A stretch of DNA of 64,000 bases, from positions 124,001 through 188,000 of the forward strand of contig NZ_JAIEZV010000002.1 in NCBI RefSeq assembly GCF_019599545.1, written 5' to 3'. The position numbers were made by a program, and so were the translations under genes. This DNA comes from Halobacillus sp. Nhm2S1 (GTDB lineage: Bacteria; Bacillota; Bacilli; Bacillales; Halobacillaceae). The notes below the pieces were generated by a model. It had not been told where the DNA came from. It saw only the letters and a program-made list of their open reading frames with translations, and did not search any database. This document shows, in pieces, positions 53,480-62,273 of the stretch. Position 1 is the first letter of the stretch, and each line of letters begins with the position of its first letter.

Positions 53480-54130
53480 ATGACCTATAAAGCTTATGTT
53501 TTCGATGCGTATGGAACGTTGTTTGACGTTCATAGCGTCATGAAGAAAATTCATCAATTTTTCCCTGATCAAGGTCCTAAGGTAAGTGACGAATGGCGCA
53601 GCCGTCAGGTTCACTATTTCCTCGTACGGCAGTTGATCCAAGGATACAAGCCATTCACCGATATTACCAGATGGGCACTGCTCGATGCCCTCGCTTACAG
53701 TGATGTGGATGTCAAACCGGACGTTGTGGAAGACCTCATGCACGAATATGAACAACTCCTGCCTTACGATGAAGTCCCTTCACTAAAACAGAACCATCAA
53801 GACAAGACGTTCACCATTTTTTCAAACGGCACACGTTCTATGCTTGAGCCTCTTTTAGAAAATAATCAACTGAAAGAAGACTTCGATCTACTCAGTGCCG
53901 ACGACGTTGAGGTGTACAAGCCTCACCCGGATGCCTACAGCTACGCCCATGAACAGTTAGGATTTGAAAAAGAAGAGATCCTGTTCTTTTCGAGTAATCC
54001 TTGGGACATTACAGGGGCCGCTTCTTACGGCTTCCATACGGCCTGGGTGAATCGGAAGCAGCAAAAGTGGCCGGAACTTGGGGTCAATCCGACCCACGTA
54101 ATCAACACGCTCAATGAAATCCCGGACTAA
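53480..54130 (+). CDS. Haloacid dehalogenase, type II
   Basis: The 216-residue HAD-superfamily enzyme of the L-2-haloacid dehalogenase type begins YVFDAYGTLFDVHSV, with the nucleophilic aspartate. An arginine in WRSRQ, FSNGTRSML, EVYKPHPDAYSYA with lysine, and FFSSNPWDITGAASYGF (Ser-Asn-x-Trp-Asp) match the catalytic set of type II dehalogenases. Activity on haloacids is plausible, but many homologues have no tested role. An AAAGGAG ribosome site precedes the ATG. Confidence 0.88.
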   Translation: MTYKAYVFDAYGTLFDVHSVMKKIHQFFPDQGPKVSDEWRSRQVHYFLVRQLIQGYKPFTDITRWALLDALAYSDVDVKPDVVEDLMHEYEQLLPYDEVPSLKQNHQDKTFTIFSNGTRSMLEPLLENNQLKEDFDLLSADDVEVYKPHPDAYSYAHEQLGFEKEEILFFSSNPWDITGAASYGFHTAWVNRKQQKWPELGVNPTHVINTLNEIPD

Positions 54131-54165
54131 AAAAAGACGGAGTCCCCTCAAGGGCTCCGTCTTTT
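54129..54165. terminator. Bidirectional terminator between dehalogenase and GGDEF genes
   Basis: GACGGAG(T)CCC pairs with GGGCTCCGTC around a short loop, flanked by A- and T-runs. The two convergent stops are 37 bases apart. Confidence 0.85.
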
Positions 54166-54166
54166 A

Positions 54167-56236
54167 TCAATGGTGTTTGTATAGGCGCACCTGATTTTTC
54201 CCGTCACGCTTTCCTTTGTAAAGTGCCTTGTCAGCTGAGCGGAAAAGGTCATCCAATGTCCTTCCATCTTCAGGATAACAGGCGACACCGATAGAAAAGG
54301 AGGAACGGATTTCCTCTCCTTTGACGATATAAGGCTCTCTTAACTTCTCAAGAGCGCGCATGGATACGTCATAGATTTGATCACGATCCGAAATGTTTTC
54401 TAAAAGAATCGCAAATTCATCCCCACCGATCCGGCCGACAGCATCTCCGGACCGGATGCATTCTTTCATCCGCTTTCCGACACTGCACAAAAATTCATCT
54501 CCGATTTCATGACCATATTCATCATTGATGCATTTGAACCCGTCCCCATCTAAATAAAGAAGGGCAAAAGATTCACCCGACCGTTCAGCCTTGGCGATCG
54601 CCTGCTCGACGCGGTCTTCAAACAGTCTGCGATTCGGCAAGTCCGTCAAATAGTCGTAGAAAGCAAAACGCTCAAGCTTTTCTTCATAATTTTTCTGCTC
54701 GGAAATATCCCGGGCCACAATCACAAAATGACTGACCTGATTGTGTTCACTGACAACCGGTGTTCCCCTGCATTCAAACCACACAGGTTCCCCATTCTGG
54801 CTTTTCAGTGTCAAGGAAACCGTGAACGCTTCTTTACTCTTTTCACTCCACTTGAAAGCTTTGGAGAGGTTGTTCAAATCGTCTGGTTCCAGCTGCTGCA
54901 TCATTTCTCTTGAAGACATCTCCTGCGGGTCACGCCCCAGAAATTTCGTCTGTGAAGGAGACGCATAGACCAGCTCTCCCATTGGTGAGAAAACAGAAAT
55001 CAAATCATTGGAATGATCAGCAATCAGACGGAACTTTTCCTCACTCTGCCTTAACGCTTCATGGGCTCTCTCTTGATCCGTCCTGTCCTCAAGAATCGCA
55101 TAAATTCCTTCTTTCTCGCCCTCGTTAATAATCGGAACGAGAGAAACACGGAGAATACGCTCTTCTCCCTCCATCCAAAAGCTCGTTTCAAACCGGGTAC
55201 CTTTTTGGAAAAAGGATTCTAACAGCTGCTTCCTCAGCCAGCTTCTCTGCTCTTTAGGCACCCAATCGATAATCGAGGTTTGAACCAGGACCTCTTCCTC
55301 CACTTTCAGGAGACGTAATGTCGCTGTATTCACTTTCTTAATCAGCCCCTGGAAAGTAAGCGTTAAAATAGGCTGAGGATTATTTTTAAATAACGACCGG
55401 TAACGGGATCTGCTCGCTTCCAACTTCCGATGAGCGGCCTTATCTTTTGAAATGTCTCTAACAATCGAACTAATCCCGATCGTTTCCCCGTTTTCACTTT
55501 GGATGGGAGAAATACTGATGGAAACATCGATAAGCACTCCATCTTTTCTCTTTCGGACCGTTTCATAACGGGCAATCGCTCTTTCCTTCCCTTTCCGAAC
55601 AAGCTCCTCCGCTTCTTCTCTTCTGTTCGAAGGGAGAAAAGGGAAGGAAGTGGCTTGCATTTCTTCTTTTGTATAGCCGTACAGTTCTTCTAATGCACGA
55701 TTCGCTTCCAGAACGTTCCCAGATGTATCGACAATCAAGATTGCATCCGTCGTATCCTTCATCAACGAACGATACATGGCGTTGATCCGGCTGAGATCAC
55801 GTTCTTTTTCAATCACTTCTGTAATGTTCCTTGTGATCGCAACAATGTGTGTAACTTCACCTGCTTCGTCCATGGTCGGGGTCAGCACGGAATGTCCTCT
55901 GAAAAGTTTCCCATTGACGATGATTTCATCTTCATATGTAAGTGCTTCTTTTTTTCTGACGACTCTTTGATAGGCTGCAATTAAATCTTCAGCTTGCTGC
56001 TCGCCTAAAAGATCCTCTATGTATCTGCCTTCCCATCCTGCTCCTTTAATTGGAGAATGGTTTTTGGCAGATTCATTCATATATACATATTTAAATCGCC
56101 TCTTATCGACGACTTCCATAAAAAAGATATAGTCGGATATTCCATCCATAAGCATATGTAACAAGTGTTCATGGGGAATGCGGTCAGCAATCCCTGCTAT
56201 GATTCCATGATCCATCCATTCTTTCACTCGTTCCAT
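54167..56236 (-). CDS. PAS-domain diguanylate cyclase (GGDEF)
   Basis: The 689-residue protein makes cyclic di-GMP from two GTP. Four PAS-like sensor domains lie at about 20-140, 150-265, 270-390 and 395-515 (for example DAILIVDTSGNVLEANRAL and NDLISVFSPMGELVYAS, with PAC motifs ending DISKDKA and DISEQKN). A GGDEF domain follows (DYLTDLPNRRLFEDRVEQAI; RIGGDEFAILLE near residue 610). The catalytic GGDEF is intact, and RSGD five residues before it is a canonical product-inhibition site. No transmembrane segment or EAL domain is seen, so it is probably a soluble cyclase with unknown signal. Confidence 0.95.
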   Translation of the reverse strand: MERVKEWMDHGIIAGIADRIPHEHLLHMLMDGISDYIFFMEVVDKRRFKYVYMNESAKNHSPIKGAGWEGRYIEDLLGEQQAEDLIAAYQRVVRKKEALTYEDEIIVNGKLFRGHSVLTPTMDEAGEVTHIVAITRNITEVIEKERDLSRINAMYRSLMKDTTDAILIVDTSGNVLEANRALEELYGYTKEEMQATSFPFLPSNRREEAEELVRKGKERAIARYETVRKRKDGVLIDVSISISPIQSENGETIGISSIVRDISKDKAAHRKLEASRSRYRSLFKNNPQPILTLTFQGLIKKVNTATLRLLKVEEEVLVQTSIIDWVPKEQRSWLRKQLLESFFQKGTRFETSFWMEGEERILRVSLVPIINEGEKEGIYAILEDRTDQERAHEALRQSEEKFRLIADHSNDLISVFSPMGELVYASPSQTKFLGRDPQEMSSREMMQQLEPDDLNNLSKAFKWSEKSKEAFTVSLTLKSQNGEPVWFECRGTPVVSEHNQVSHFVIVARDISEQKNYEEKLERFAFYDYLTDLPNRRLFEDRVEQAIAKAERSGESFALLYLDGDGFKCINDEYGHEIGDEFLCSVGKRMKECIRSGDAVGRIGGDEFAILLENISDRDQIYDVSMRALEKLREPYIVKGEEIRSSFSIGVACYPEDGRTLDDLFRSADKALYKGKRDGKNQVRLYKHH

Positions 56237-56352
56237 GGATTATCCCCTCAATCATTAATCGTATTTACACATGTATACCATGTTACCATGTTTGGTTCCT
56301 GCTTCTCTATGTATCTTTCTACCAAAAAGTCAGAAATCCTTTCCAGATAGAT

Positions 56353-56383
56353 AAAAAAGCAATGTGCAGGGCACATTGCTTTT
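56353..56383 (-). terminator. Terminator of the siderophore ABC ATPase gene
   Basis: AAAAGCAATGTGC pairs perfectly with GCACATTGCTTTT around a 3-nt loop, with a T-tract on the minus strand. Confidence 0.92.
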
Positions 56384-56388
56384 GTGAG

Positions 56389-57228
56389 TTATACGGTTTG
56401 TTTTTGTTGAGCCTGAGCTTCCGCCTGCGCCTGTTTGATCAAACAGCGCCCTTTTCCATGCGGGATGCACATCGGTGTTCCGAAAAGAGGATCCTCTCTG
56501 ACATCGCAAAGCATTTCAAATACGTGCTGCATCATGTCACAAGTCACCACATCCTCCGGTTTCCCTTGTGCGAAAACCGTTTTATCTTTGACTGCGATAA
56601 TATGATCCGCATATCGGCAGGCCAGGTTAATATCATGAAGCACCATAACAACCGTACGTCCATTGTCCTGATTCAAATCAAAGAGCAAATCAAGAATATC
56701 AATCTGGTGCGTCATATCTAAATAAGTGGTCGGTTCATCCAATAGGAGTATATCTGTATCCTGAGCAAGTGTCATCGCAATCCATGCACGTTGACGCTGC
56801 CCGCCAGACAGAGAATCGACCGTTCTATCTTTCAACTCCATCAAGTTCGTATCTTCAAGCGCACGCGTCACAGCTTTTTCATCTTCATCCGACCAGCGTT
56901 TTGCGAACCCTTGATAAGGATAACGGCCTTGCTTTACAAGCTGATAGACGCTGAGACCTTCAGGAGTTGTCGGGCTTTGAGGAAGAATCGCCATCTTCTT
57001 CGCCACATCTTTTGTACGCATCTTGGAAATATCCGCACTATCCAGCACAACTTCTCCTGATTTTGGACGCAATAAACGAGCCATCGAACGAAGCAACGTG
57101 GATTTGCCGCAACCGTTTCCACCGATGAGTACAGTGACTTTGCCTTTCGGGATCGTAATATCCAATGAATCTATGATGATGGAATCTCCATAGCCTAGAG
57201 TTAAATTATTCGCCAACAGGGTATCCAT
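56389..57228 (-). CDS. Iron-siderophore ABC transporter ATP-binding protein (FecE/YusV-like)
   Basis: The 279-residue ABC ATPase would power uptake of ferric siderophores. Walker A is VLIGGNGCGKSTLLRSMARL, the signature VDSLSGGQRQRAWIAMTLA, and Walker B DILLLDEPTTYLDMTHQ; VLHDINLACRYAD is the H-loop. A Gln/Ala-rich tail (QAQAEAQAQQKQ) is unusual but harmless. The gene stands alone without permease or binding protein, so like B. subtilis YusV it may serve several permeases encoded elsewhere. A Fur box and strong promoter precede it. Confidence 0.93.
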   Translation of the reverse strand: MDTLLANNLTLGYGDSIIIDSLDITIPKGKVTVLIGGNGCGKSTLLRSMARLLRPKSGEVVLDSADISKMRTKDVAKKMAILPQSPTTPEGLSVYQLVKQGRYPYQGFAKRWSDEDEKAVTRALEDTNLMELKDRTVDSLSGGQRQRAWIAMTLAQDTDILLLDEPTTYLDMTHQIDILDLLFDLNQDNGRTVVMVLHDINLACRYADHIIAVKDKTVFAQGKPEDVVTCDMMQHVFEMLCDVREDPLFGTPMCIPHGKGRCLIKQAQAEAQAQQKQTV

Positions 57229-57316
57229 AATCTGACCTCTCCTTTATGTCTCTACGAAATCTATCGCTGTTGGAGCTACACGAAAAATCACGAATTCTAT
57301 ATTTTCTCTATCTTCT

Positions 57317-57345
57317 AGTTTATGGGCTTGGTTCCACTCTGTCAA
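57317..57345 (-). promoter_or_regulatory. Sigma-A promoter of the ABC ATPase gene
   Basis: A perfect TTGACA (57340-57345), a 17-base spacer and TAAACT (57317-57322) on the minus strand, with an 85-base leader to the start codon. Confidence 0.8.
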
Positions 57346-57351
57346 TGAATT

Positions 57352-57366
57352 TGAGAATCATTTTCA
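57352..57366 (-). promoter_or_regulatory. Fur box
   Basis: TGAGAATCATTTTCA matches the 7-1-7 Fur consensus TGATAAT-N-ATTATCA at 12 of 14 defined positions. It lies just upstream of the -35, consistent with iron repression. Confidence 0.75.
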
Positions 57367-57465
57367 TCACTGGACTGTGGAAAGTGTATGCATGACGAGA
57401 AGAAATGAGAACACCTAGTAGGAAAGGAAAACCTTTCGAGACAAAGAGAAAAAGAGTGTTCTTTT

Positions 57466-58122
57466 TCATAACTGAGACGCTCTTACGTTCCTGATCAACT
57501 GGAAGTATTGAACATCTCCTAGTCCATATTCTTGAAAAGTTATAATCATCAATTCTACGAGCTTCTCTTCCGGTAATTCAGGGTGATGCTGGATGAATCC
57601 CACAAGTTCATTATCCACATCCTTGTAGTGTAGATACAACTCCATTCCCTTTCGTAACGCAGGCAGAGATACCTCTCGTGGCATCGTCCGGTTGATCAGC
57701 ACCTGTTTATACAACGAATGGTATCCATCTACATGAAGCGTATGTGAAGCAAGAGGCTCGAATTTCTGGGTGACTAGACAAAGCTCAACTTTCGATTCGT
57801 AACCGATTTGATCGAGCCATGCTAGTAAGGTGAGGAGATTGATTTGACAGAACATATCCTCATCAAACCATAACGTGAGATGTTCCCGTCCTTCATTAAA
57901 GACTGCCTCCAGTTTTTCTACGGTCTTTTGTCTATATTCTCCCTCCGAAACCCCATGCGTGAGAGCCCTTCTTTTAATAAATGTATTTGAGAAGATCGTT
58001 TCACAGGTCTCCCCAGCACACATCGCCTCATTAAAAGGAATCATCGGCTCCCCTTTCATACGTTCCTTGCGTTGAAAAAACCTTTCCATTTCTTCCCCAT
58101 TTAAAATGTGAAGAGTCTGCAT
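57466..58122 (-). CDS. DUF1835-like protein of unknown function
   Basis: The 218-residue soluble protein begins MQTLHILNGEEMERFFQ and contains MIPFNEAMCAGETCETIF and LTLWFDEDMFCQINLLTLLAWL. These resemble the DUF1835 pattern (LHI-NG...W-E-LC-GP...LWF--D---Q-NL). A DUF3658-like helical end (VDNELVGFIQHHPELPEEKL) follows. GAAGGAGG precedes the start; the six-residue longer frame would use that site. Some DUF1835 proteins are linked to sigma-factor-like genes, but nothing of that kind is adjacent, and the role is unknown. Confidence 0.7.
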   Translation of the reverse strand: MQTLHILNGEEMERFFQRKERMKGEPMIPFNEAMCAGETCETIFSNTFIKRRALTHGVSEGEYRQKTVEKLEAVFNEGREHLTLWFDEDMFCQINLLTLLAWLDQIGYESKVELCLVTQKFEPLASHTLHVDGYHSLYKQVLINRTMPREVSLPALRKGMELYLHYKDVDNELVGFIQHHPELPEEKLVELMIITFQEYGLGDVQYFQLIRNVRASQL

Positions 58123-58140
58123 GGATTCTTCCTCCTTCAA

Positions 58141-58188
58141 AAAATAAAACGGTTATCTTCCAGCACCTTAAAGGAGGAGATAACCGTT
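58141..58188 (-). terminator. Terminator of minJ
   Basis: AACGGTTATCT pairs perfectly with AGATAACCGTT, with further partial pairing inside. TTTTATTTT follows on the minus strand. Confidence 0.8.
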
Positions 58189-58201
58189 CCGTTTCCAATC
58201 A

Positions 58202-59392
58202 TTAGAAAAAGCCTACCGAAGCTTCATGGGTCGCAGGTTCAACGAAAACAAGTCCAAGTTCGTAGTGTTCACCTTCATACATCGCCCGCTGCACGTAGCG
58301 ATTTTCTCCCGCTTCATCACGCACTTCCATTTTCGTAAACGCTCCTGAATTTTGCAGCGCTTCATAAAACTGATTTTCTGTTCGTACAGGGATCGCATTC
58401 ACCCGTTCGATGACTTCACCAGGCATCAGTTCCATTTGATCGGCCGGACTCCCGGGGATGACACCCAGAATACGAATGCCTTTTTGTGCAGAAGAAAAGA
58501 ACGGCGTTTTCTCTTCACGCATCCGGTGAAGCACGAATATGAACTCACGGCCAACGAGGCCGACCATCACAGCCGCGAGTGAAAGCACACTTATGAAAAA
58601 GCTCGCGACAGCTAGCCCTAGGACGAGGATCGCCAGCAAAAATACGTGGCGTCCCATCGTCTTTGCTGCACGGACAGGGGACTGTCCGCGCGCTTTCCAT
58701 TCCCAACCTATGACGAAAGGAATGAGAATGAGCCCATATGTATCTCCCCCAAGCGAAATCAGCGGCCACCACGGGGCAAACGCTTCAATCATCCCTCCTG
58801 GAAGCAGGGCCAGGAACGGAACGAAGGTCATTCTTCTTGACCTGTGCTGACCGATCCACATCCCCCGTGTCCCTTTTAATCGTTCAGGGTACGTATGAGA
58901 GGCCGTTGTGCGAAGCATCAGGATCGATTCAGTCATTAAAAGAACGGCCATCACAACCGCAAGTGTGTGGAGCGGTGTCTCCTGGAGGGTTGCTACCCAT
59001 TGGTAACCTTGCACAGATTGAGGTAGATAAGGGATAACGAGCAAGACTAGATAGCTTAAACCAAGCGTATAGGCAGATGAGTACCAGCTCAAACGCCCAG
59101 TCAAACTGACAATCAGAAAAACACCGGATAGGAGGATCAGCAATGGATAACTGACTACCATTCCGCCCCCTACCGCCATCGCGGATAATATAAAGCCACT
59201 TAGAAGCGCCGTTCCCCACGTTCCTTTCCATTCGGAAAATCGGTCGAAGATTCTTGTGCCGAACGTCGCTCTTTCCTGTTTGATTCTCTTACCAGAAACG
59301 TAGAAGATCATCGCTAAAGCTATGTATAAAAATGGGAGGGTGAACATCATCCCGATCCCTTTCGCAAATTCCATTAACCAAACGTCCAACAT
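58202..59392 (-). CDS. minJ: Cell division topology protein MinJ (PDZ membrane protein)
   Basis: MinJ links DivIVA at the poles and septum to MinD in Bacillus. The 396-residue protein has about seven or eight transmembrane helices over residues 1-285 and a C-terminal cytoplasmic PDZ domain (IRILGVIPGSPADQMELMPGEVIERVNAIP). Length, topology and the position next to ctpB match B. subtilis MinJ (YvjD, 397 residues). It has its own ribosome site (AAAGGAG) and is separated from ctpB by a terminator. Confidence 0.9.
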   Translation of the reverse strand: MLDVWLMEFAKGIGMMFTLPFLYIALAMIFYVSGKRIKQERATFGTRIFDRFSEWKGTWGTALLSGFILSAMAVGGGMVVSYPLLILLSGVFLIVSLTGRLSWYSSAYTLGLSYLVLLVIPYLPQSVQGYQWVATLQETPLHTLAVVMAVLLMTESILMLRTTASHTYPERLKGTRGMWIGQHRSRRMTFVPFLALLPGGMIEAFAPWWPLISLGGDTYGLILIPFVIGWEWKARGQSPVRAAKTMGRHVFLLAILVLGLAVASFFISVLSLAAVMVGLVGREFIFVLHRMREEKTPFFSSAQKGIRILGVIPGSPADQMELMPGEVIERVNAIPVRTENQFYEALQNSGAFTKMEVRDEAGENRYVQRAMYEGEHYELGLVFVEPATHEASVGFF

Positions 59393-59441
59393 GATTCTCC
59401 TTTCAAGTCGTGTCGCTCTCTGTTGTCTATACCCAATAACG

Positions 59442-59469
59442 AAAAAATCCGCAGTCGCAGACTACGGAT
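59442..59469 (-). terminator. Terminator of ctpB
   Basis: ATCCGCAGTC pairs with GACTACGGAT (one G-U) around a 3-nt loop, with six T residues on the minus strand. It lies 31 bases after the ctpB stop. Confidence 0.88.
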
Positions 59470-59499
59470 ATATTTCGTGATCCAACGGCAAATTCCTGC

Positions 59500-60999
59500 T
59501 TATTGAAACAAGACCTCGACCGCTTTTTGCATTTGTTTGTCGTTTTTCTCATCTCTGACTTCTTTAATGATGGCCTCTTCAAGCTTGCCGCCGGTTTCTT
59601 CATCAACGATCCCCGTCGCTTCAAGACCCGCGTCTTGCTGAAATGCTTCGACAGCAGCTTCTGTTTCTTTGTTGAAGTAACCGTCTGTACGGCCAGGGTC
59701 GTGTCCAAGACCTTTCAGCATAATTTGGATGTTTTTCACTTTTTCGTCATTGTCGTTGTATTGAAGCGGTTCTTCCACTTCAACCGGATTCGTGTAAAAG
59801 TATTCCGGCTGTTTCACTTTCACCGTTGGTTCAATCCCTTTTTCGTGGATCCAGTTGCCGTCCGGAGTCAACCACTTGAACAAGGTCAGTTTGATTGTAC
59901 TGCCATCGCCCATCGGCAACGCCTGTTGAACGGTTCCTTTACCAAAACTCTTCGTACCGACGAGATCGTAGCCGCCTGCTTCCTGCATCGTTGCAGCTAG
60001 AATTTCAGAAGCGGATGCGCTACCTTCGTCCATCAAGACGGTGATTGGATACGGCTTTTTCTCCTCGTTTTCAGAGAAGTAACGGGTTTTCTCCCCTTTA
60101 CGATCTTCCACCTGGACGATTGGCTTATCTTTCGGAATAAACTCTTTCAGAATCTCCTGAACGTCTGTAAATAAGCCTCCAGGATTTCCACGAACATCGA
60201 TGACAAGCCCGTCCATCCCATCTTTTTCAAGCTTCTCTAGCGCTTCGTGAAATTCATCGGAAGTCTTCTCAGAAAAAGAAGTAATTTCGATGATACCGGC
60301 TTTTTTGCCATTGATTTCCTTTGTATCGCTATACACCGTTTCTAATGGAATATCATCACGGGTGATATCGATGTTGAGTGGTTCACTGACCCCGGGGCGG
60401 TCGATTTGCAGCGTCACTTCCGTACCTTTTTCTCCACGGATCTTAAGAACCGCTTCATAAAGGTCAAGACCTTCCACACTGTCGCCATCCACCTTCAGAA
60501 TTTGATCATTCGGCTTCAAACCAGCTTCTTCTGCAGGTGAACCTTTGATGGGAGCGACAATCGTCACCTTGTCGTTGACCATACTCACTTCCGCGCCAAT
60601 CCCCTGGAAAGAGGATTCAATAGTCTGATTGAACTGCTCCATCGTTTCAGGGTCCATGTACACACTGTATGGATCCTCAAGGGTATCAAGCATCCCCTGG
60701 ATCGCCCCTTCAACAAGGGTGTTTTTATCTACTTCTTCTACATAATTTTCCTGGATTGTACTGAATGCCTGTTCCACCTTTTTCAAATCGGTGTTTCCTG
60801 ACATACTTTGTATGAATGCCTTCTGTTCCTCTTCTGACAGACTCCCAAAGTTCTCCGCATCTTTATCTGCATACTGTTCGGATTGTGCCTGGTCATTCGT
60901 ACCGTCAGCGAAGTATTCTATTCCTATGTAAGAGCCTGCCGCTCCAAATAGGACCGCTAGCGCCATCAACAGCGCAACGTAGCGCGGTTTTATATTCAT
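59500..60999 (-). CDS. ctpB: S41-family carboxy-terminal processing protease CtpB
   Basis: CtpB is a secreted, membrane-anchored serine protease; in B. subtilis it cleaves SpoIVFA during sporulation. The 499-residue protein has an N-terminal membrane segment (about 7-27), a PDZ domain (VTIVAPIKGSPAEEAGLKPN), and the S41 core with catalytic Ser in DEGSASASEI and Lys/Gln in SFGKGTVQQALPMG. A C-terminal peptidoglycan-binding repeat (IQIMLKGLGHDPGRTDGYF) follows. The ATG at 60999 (MNIKPRYVALL) is preferred over a GTG at 61008. Confidence 0.93.
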   Translation of the reverse strand: MNIKPRYVALLMALAVLFGAAGSYIGIEYFADGTNDQAQSEQYADKDAENFGSLSEEEQKAFIQSMSGNTDLKKVEQAFSTIQENYVEEVDKNTLVEGAIQGMLDTLEDPYSVYMDPETMEQFNQTIESSFQGIGAEVSMVNDKVTIVAPIKGSPAEEAGLKPNDQILKVDGDSVEGLDLYEAVLKIRGEKGTEVTLQIDRPGVSEPLNIDITRDDIPLETVYSDTKEINGKKAGIIEITSFSEKTSDEFHEALEKLEKDGMDGLVIDVRGNPGGLFTDVQEILKEFIPKDKPIVQVEDRKGEKTRYFSENEEKKPYPITVLMDEGSASASEILAATMQEAGGYDLVGTKSFGKGTVQQALPMGDGSTIKLTLFKWLTPDGNWIHEKGIEPTVKVKQPEYFYTNPVEVEEPLQYNDNDEKVKNIQIMLKGLGHDPGRTDGYFNKETEAAVEAFQQDAGLEATGIVDEETGGKLEEAIIKEVRDEKNDKQMQKAVEVLFQ

Positions 61000-61367
61000 C
61001 GCATTCACCCTTCTATTTTGGATTTCATGTTGCCTCTATACTAGCAAAAAAGCGCCTTCAACGTAAATCATGTTTGTTCCCTGAGTTAACCTATGCCAAA
61101 ACGGACGATAGCATGTCCATTTCATTATAGGACATCGCCACTTATCTATCTACCTGTATTTGGATCAGATGTGAGAATCGTAGAAGTTCATGTGTAGTTC
61201 CAGATCCTGCAAACCGGTGGGTAGGTCCTGGTACACAAGTACGGTACACAAATAAAATTTGGCGTACCTGGTACTGCTGAATCCTCAATCAGTGCCAGGT
61301 ATGGAACGGGATTTATATGGTGCCTGGCACCAAAAAGAAGTAAGCAGGTGCCACACTTCACTTAATT
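61000..61367. repeat. Noncoding region with several CCTGG-centred small repeats, in the place of ftsX
   Basis: No gene is present. The stretch 61227-61332 holds CCTGGTAC (61227-61234), the palindrome GTACCTGGTAC (61264-61274), GTGCCAGGTA (61292-61301) and the perfect palindrome TGGTGCCTGGCACCA (61318-61332). A weak ctpB promoter (TAGTAT near 61040) is possible. No remnant of ftsX can be read on either strand. Confidence 0.65.
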
Positions 61368-61401
61368 AAAAAAAAGACCGTCTCCTAAATGAGACAGTCT
61401 T
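61368..61401 (-). terminator. Terminator of ftsE
   Basis: AAGACCGTCTC pairs with GAGACAGTCTT (one G-U) around a 6-nt loop, with eight T residues on the minus strand. It begins 7 bases after the ftsE stop, so no gene is co-transcribed downstream. Confidence 0.92.
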
Positions 61402-61408
61402 CATACAT

Positions 61409-62095
61409 CTACATTTCGTATCCATATTCTCCATTGCTTTGGTCACGGACCACCATACCGTCTTCAATTGCGATCACTCGCTTACGAATCGTGTTCACGA
61501 TTTCCTGGCTGTGAGTCGCCATGAGTACGGTCGTTCCTGCCGTATTGATTTCTTCAAGAATATGCATGATCTCCCAGGACGTCTCTGGATCAAGGTTACC
61601 TGTCGGCTCATCTGCGATCAATACTTTCGGATGGTTCACAATCGCCCGGGCGATCGATACACGCTGCTGCTCTCCTCCAGAAAGCTCATCCGGAAGGAAA
61701 CGTGCCTTGTTTTTCAAACGAACTTGATCAAGGACGTCCATGACACGACGGCGGATGTTTTGTGGACTTTCTTCAATTACTTCAAGGGCAAAGGCCACGT
61801 TTTCATAAACGGTCAGTGTAGGCAATAGGCGGAAATCCTGGTAAACGACACCAATTTGACGGCGCAGCATCGGAATGCGGCGCTGTTTCATTGTAGATGT
61901 ATCTATGTCATTCACGAGGACCGTGCCAGTGGTCGGCTTCTCTTCTCTGTAGATCAGCTTTGTGAATGTTGATTTACCAGCGCCACTCGGTCCCACGACA
62001 TAGACAAATTCCCCTTGGTCAATTTGGATGTCCAAGCCGTTTAAAGCTGTGACTCCATTCGGATATGTCTTATATACTCCTTGCATTTTAATCAT
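61409..62095 (-). CDS. ftsE: Cell division ATP-binding protein FtsE
   Basis: FtsE is the ATPase of the FtsEX complex that activates cell-wall hydrolases. The 228-residue ABC protein has Walker A VYVVGPSGAGKSTFTKLI, the signature DELSGGEQQRVSIARAIV, Walker B VLIADEPTGNLDPETS, and the Bacillus-type C-terminus NGEYGYEM. Its usual partner ftsX, which normally follows directly, is absent; a terminator stands there instead. The cccB-ftsE linkage is as in B. subtilis. Confidence 0.95.
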   Translation of the reverse strand: MIKMQGVYKTYPNGVTALNGLDIQIDQGEFVYVVGPSGAGKSTFTKLIYREEKPTTGTVLVNDIDTSTMKQRRIPMLRRQIGVVYQDFRLLPTLTVYENVAFALEVIEESPQNIRRRVMDVLDQVRLKNKARFLPDELSGGEQQRVSIARAIVNHPKVLIADEPTGNLDPETSWEIMHILEEINTAGTTVLMATHSQEIVNTIRKRVIAIEDGMVVRDQSNGEYGYEM

Positions 62096-62161
62096 GTAAA
62101 ATCACCTGTATCTCTCATAATGTTAAGTCAGTTGTCTTCTTTCTTGTCTACAAACACATTC

Positions 62162-62170
62162 ATTATAACA
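62162..62170 (-). promoter_or_regulatory. Extended -10 promoter of ftsE
   Basis: TGTTATAAT on the minus strand fits TGnTATAAT. The start is near 62155 and the ftsE ATG follows about 60 bases later. No clear -35. The rest of 62171-62273 contains only a 13-codon open frame on the plus strand. Confidence 0.55.
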
Positions 62171-62273
62171 TTAATTTTCGATCTATTTAGACATGAAATT
62201 ATTACAATTGTTTTTCATAGGGGGGAAGGAAAATGGCAGAGGGCTCACCTGTGAGGTCACAGATGAACCTTTA

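Noticed and set aside
61000-61408. Degraded ftsX remnant
   Set aside because: Translating both strands shows no FtsX-like segment; the stretch is occupied by small repeats and a terminator.
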